Of a stretch of DNA of 26,832 nucleotides, positions 24,195 to 26,832 are shown one piece after another. Source of the DNA: Prevotellaceae bacterium UBA1743 (GTDB lineage: Bacteria; Bacteroidota; Bacteroidia; Bacteroidales; Bacteroidaceae). Under the pieces are notes generated by a model that was not told the DNA's origin, searched no databases, and saw nothing but the letters and a program-made list of their open reading frames with translations. The DNA lies in NCBI GenBank assembly GCA_002314945.1, contig DCHV01000025.1, positions 2,970 through 29,801 on the forward strand, read 5' to 3'. Within the stretch, counting starts at the first letter, position 1; every line of letters begins with the position of its first letter. Made by a program: the position numbers and the translations under genes.

Positions 24195-26205
24195 AAAGAT
24201 ATTGATTCCAGCAGTTATTGCTGCTCTCGCATTGCTGACAGCATGCCAAAATGACGATTTTTCGATTGGGACAGATAATCTGGTATTTACAGCGACCATT
24301 GCTGACGCAACCACTAGGACAACTGTCAACACCAATGCCTCGGATGAAACAGTCAGGGGCAAAATAGAATGGGTGGCTGGCGACGAAATTACAATTCGGG
24401 ACGCCAGCAGCAATTCTGCCATTTATATTGCAGAAAGTGCCGGTCAGACTACAAAGTTTTCAAAAAAAGACGGTCAGCAAAATCTGGGCTCAGGTCCATA
24501 CACAGCCACTTATGGCTCTGCACCGACGATTGCCCAGAATTACTCCGATTATTACTCCGGAGTCGCTCAGGCAAAGAATGTGTATATGACCGCAAGTGCA
24601 ACAAGCAATACAATACTGACGTTCAAGGCTGCCTGCGGTCTGTTGAAACTAAATCTGACGGCGGCGTCTTCAGAAACTGACAAGACAATCAGCAAGATTA
24701 AAGTCACAGGAACTCCTACTGGCGGCTCGAAAACGACTTTCACCCTTACCTGCAGTGCAGAATATGGTGAATCCATAGAAACGGCTAAAGATTTTTATCT
24801 TGCTCTTCCCGCAGGAAGCTATAACAAAATGCTGTTTTTCAATAAGAGCGGCAGGGTTTGCCAGAAGTCAAGGAGCACAGGTCTTTCGATTTCAAGCAAC
24901 CTGATTCAGCCTATCAAGCTCGACAACCTTGTAATGAGTGGTGATGGTCAGGCTACTGAGGTTACCGCCACAATAGATGCTGACGAGTCGAATGGAAAGT
25001 TATTGTGGAAGAGTAATGATGTCATTTACGTGAATGGAGCCCAATATCGGACTGCATCCAATGGCGTTTCGGCTACCTTCAGTTTCATCGATTTCAATGA
25101 AGATCCTGCAGTTGCTCCATACAATGCCTATTATGGAGTGTCAATGAATGGTGAAAATCCTCTCTTGCCTTCTACCCAGACTTATGATGCCGAAGGAACA
25201 GGCAATATGCCTATGTATGCCGCTGGCAATAACGCAACGCTGACATTCAAGAATCTGTGTGCTGTTCTCTCTGTCAAGGTTGATGCCACTGATATGGCAA
25301 CGGTCAAGTCAATAAAGGTGGAAAGCGACAAGCCTATGTGCGGAGCATTTACCGTAGTGTCAGATGCTGCTGTTCCTACCGGCGCCAATTCAGTTGTACT
25401 GGATTGTGGAACTGGTGTGGCGACATCCGCAGAAGGCACAGTCTTCAATATTGCCGTTCCTGCCCAGGCTTACAGTTATCTGAAGATATTCCTTTCATCG
25501 GACGGAACAAACTACAATGAGTGTATGGCCACCATCAAACCGGACGTTCCGGGTACGTACAATCGTGGTGCTGTCTACAACATTGATTACAAGGCAAATG
25601 CATTACGCCTATGGACCGGCGGTCCCCTCTTTGCCACATTCAACGTTGGTGCGACAGTAACGGATTACGCCAATTACACAACGACTCCTGTCATTTATAA
25701 GGATATGGGCGGCTATTATTTCTGGGGCAACACCGGAAACGTTGCATCACCAAGTTACACTGCTGGAGTTACTTATGACACGTCCTGGAAACAGTATGGA
25801 TATGAATTAACCTTGGATAGTGGAAAAGATGCTGCCACTGTTTTGTGGGGCGGTGCCTGGGAAATGCCTGATGTAGGCGATTTGAATAATCTAATAAATC
25901 AAACGTGGACATGGTTTGATGGCACAACCAGCAATTATAAAGGAACCAGTTCCATTGCAGGATATGAAGTGTCGGGATTGGGGAACAGTATATTTATTCC
26001 GGCTGCCGGCCATTACGTTGCAAGTACTAGTACACTTTCAGATGCAGGTACTGCCGGCTACATCTACAGCCGAACCGGTTTCGATACGAATGATGGTAAC
26101 GAATTTAAATATCAGGCATATTATCTGAGTTCCAATAGCACCAAAAAAGAGGTCGGCCGTTCCGCACGTTCACGTGCCAGGAGTGTTCGTGCTGTCTTGA
26201 AATAA
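24190..26205 (+). CDS. Two-domain fimbrillin-like lipoprotein with C-terminal FISUMP domain
   Basis: The 671-residue precursor has a good lipoprotein signal (LLTAC, C19). A first fimbrillin/Mfa-like domain (about 31-250) contains TATIADATTRTT with TRT at 42-44 and IEWVAGDEITI. A second (about 257-470) has ATIDADESNGKLLW without the TRT motif, and is the part most like the preceding protein, as in NMPMYAAGN, LTFKNLCAVLSVKV and VPAQAYSYLKIFLSSDGT. A FISUMP domain follows from GPLFATFNVGAT (478-489), with YYFWGNTGN, LWGGAWEMPDVGDL and SIFIPAAGHYV. The tail is Arg-rich (RSARSRARSVRAVLK). ATGs at 24178 and 24184 are in frame; 24190 fits the shared leader. Surface adhesin or fimbria-related function is inferred. 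Confidence 0.78.
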   Translation: MKKILIPAVIAALALLTACQNDDFSIGTDNLVFTATIADATTRTTVNTNASDETVRGKIEWVAGDEITIRDASSNSAIYIAESAGQTTKFSKKDGQQNLGSGPYTATYGSAPTIAQNYSDYYSGVAQAKNVYMTASATSNTILTFKAACGLLKLNLTAASSETDKTISKIKVTGTPTGGSKTTFTLTCSAEYGESIETAKDFYLALPAGSYNKMLFFNKSGRVCQKSRSTGLSISSNLIQPIKLDNLVMSGDGQATEVTATIDADESNGKLLWKSNDVIYVNGAQYRTASNGVSATFSFIDFNEDPAVAPYNAYYGVSMNGENPLLPSTQTYDAEGTGNMPMYAAGNNATLTFKNLCAVLSVKVDATDMATVKSIKVESDKPMCGAFTVVSDAAVPTGANSVVLDCGTGVATSAEGTVFNIAVPAQAYSYLKIFLSSDGTNYNECMATIKPDVPGTYNRGAVYNIDYKANALRLWTGGPLFATFNVGATVTDYANYTTTPVIYKDMGGYYFWGNTGNVASPSYTAGVTYDTSWKQYGYELTLDSGKDAATVLWGGAWEMPDVGDLNNLINQTWTWFDGTTSNYKGTSSIAGYEVSGLGNSIFIPAAGHYVASTSTLSDAGTAGYIYSRTGFDTNDGNEFKYQAYYLSSNSTKKEVGRSARSRARSVRAVLK

Positions 26206-26263
26206 CTCACGGTCATGGTATTCAGTCGGAGTTAGCAAATAACGAAAACTGACACAGTTCATT

Positions 26264-26302
26264 GCCCCCCTTGTCCTTTGTCGGGATGAGGGGGTGCTTT
26301 TT
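26264..26302 (+). terminator. Probable intrinsic terminator after the lipoprotein genes
   Basis: GCCCCCC (26264-26270) pairs with GGGGGTGC (26290-26297) with one bulged T, the loop holds a further TCC/GGA pairing, and TTTTT follows at 26298-26302. It lies 58 bp after the stop of the second lipoprotein gene. Confidence 0.6.
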
Positions 26303-26683
26303 GCTGGTTCCAACGCCGGCTTTTCCTGTTCGTTGGCTGGACGCACTTGCAGGAGAAACGCGCCACAGCACCTTCTGCGTTCTGGCTGCGTCCCGCAAAA
26401 CGAATGGAATTCCGGCGTAAACAAAATATGGGCAACACGTATATAGCCCCCTTGAATTTTGATGGAAGCGTCAGCGGAAATGGTCCTGCTGGCGCTTCTG
26501 TCGTTTAGGGGGCTAGACGAAGTGGTAACATGTTGTTACCGGTTGAACCCAAATCGGTCATTAGGATTTTCAGTGTCATACGGCAGTGAGAAATTCTTTA
26601 CTTTATTCCATATTTCCAAGAACGAATCTCGAGTCTTTAGTGACCTTGCCAAATATATCTTAGTTTAGCCGCGATTTGTACTA
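26303..26683. other. Non-coding 3' region with palindromes, no credible gene
   Basis: About 380 bp without a believable coding frame. It holds the nested palindrome at 26444-26515, an inverted repeat GGTAACA-TGT-TGTTACC at 26524-26540 and directly after it GGTTGAACC (26541-26549). The first 100 bp are G+C-rich. No tRNA or known RNA was recognised. Confidence 0.5.
26444..26515. repeat. Nested 72-bp interrupted palindrome
   Basis: Outer arms TAGCCCCCT (26444-26452) and AGGGGGCTA (26507-26515) are perfect; inner arms GAAGCGTCAGC (26465-26475) and GCTGGCGCTTC (26488-26498) pair with one G-T. The loop is 12 nt. It could be a structured RNA, a factor-binding site or a remnant of a small mobile element. 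Confidence 0.7.
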
Positions 26684-26832
26684 TCAACCATTCGGCTCGA
26701 TTTCCGTGGTAGGTTTTGCGGGCCTGCCACGCTTGCCAGTCTTTGACTTTCTGGACGTGTACTTTGGCTGGCATCCATTTGGAATGGCAAAAGCGAAGAC
26801 CTTGCAGATATCGACTTGTTTTCCTATAAACG
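26684..26832 (-). CDS. Possible C-terminal end of an unrecognised gene (partial)
   Basis: The reverse strand is open from the window edge to a TGA at 26684-26686, giving at least 48 residues that end SRKSKTGKRGRPAKPTTEIE plus PNG. The Lys/Arg-rich stretch with GRPAKP resembles an AT-hook or basic tail. The two other reverse frames are also largely open, so this could be chance. No family was recognised. Confidence 0.3.
   Translation of the reverse strand, partial: FIGKQVDICKVFAFAIPNGCQPKYTSRKSKTGKRGRPAKPTTEIEPNG

Noticed and set aside
26170..26424. Leftward 84-codon frame after the lipoprotein genes
   Set aside because: It overlaps the end of the second lipoprotein gene and the terminator, and has no conserved features.
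26459..26668. Rightward 69-codon frame at the right end
   Set aside because: It begins inside the nested palindrome and lacks a promoter, ribosome-binding site or known motif.

Overview
The window is chromosomal DNA from an anaerobic gut-type Bacteroidota, most likely order Bacteroidales (Prevotellaceae or Bacteroidaceae). The evidence is eight well-placed matches to the Bacteroidales -7 promoter element TAnnTTTG in front of genes, many secreted or lipid-anchored glycan enzymes, a BspA-type leucine-rich-repeat lipoprotein, fimbrillin-like lipoproteins with FISUMP-like ends, and a ~50-residue peptide gene of the kind common in these genomes.

Left part (1-9968). The window opens inside a CstA-family peptide/carbon-starvation transporter whose 3' end overlaps a convergent ferredoxin/nitroreductase fusion. 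A small outer-membrane beta-barrel gene follows; its terminator lies inside the end of the convergent uvrA gene. A closely spaced leftward series reads pfkA, luxS, a dcp-type M3 peptidase lipoprotein, a GH29 alpha-L-fucosidase-type enzyme and uvrA, mixing glycolysis, AI-2/methyl-cycle chemistry, peptide and glycan breakdown, and DNA repair.

Middle (9978-15624). A BspA-like lipoprotein with ten 23-residue repeats sits 9 bp upstream of pfkA. Beyond it is about 500 bp of mosaic repeats, including a 73-bp perfect-period tandem duplication. The last repeat copy carries the promoter element of the next gene pair, an M15 peptidase and a GHL10 (DUF187) glycosidase-like protein. A convergent GH123/DUF4091-like lipoprotein overlaps them by 4 bp.

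Sugar operon (15779-20895). From a divergent promoter region run a secreted metallophosphoesterase, an aldo/keto reductase, an amidohydrolase-2 lactonase, a zinc dehydrogenase and a Tyr-rich secreted YD-like protein. The three middle enzymes match in type the L-galactose to L-galactonate to tagaturonate route described in Bacteroides vulgatus; L-fucose is the main alternative substrate.

Right part (20967-26832). A secreted xylose-isomerase-like TIM-barrel protein is followed by a strong palindrome, a frameshifted WbuC-type cupin relic, and then a locus with a 50-residue basic peptide plus two paralogous lipoproteins that share a 15-bp leader. The last 600 bp hold a terminator, a nested 72-bp palindrome and possibly the tail of a leftward gene. 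The peptide/lipoprotein locus is the best candidate for something undescribed. No tRNA, rRNA, CRISPR array or intact insertion sequence was seen.
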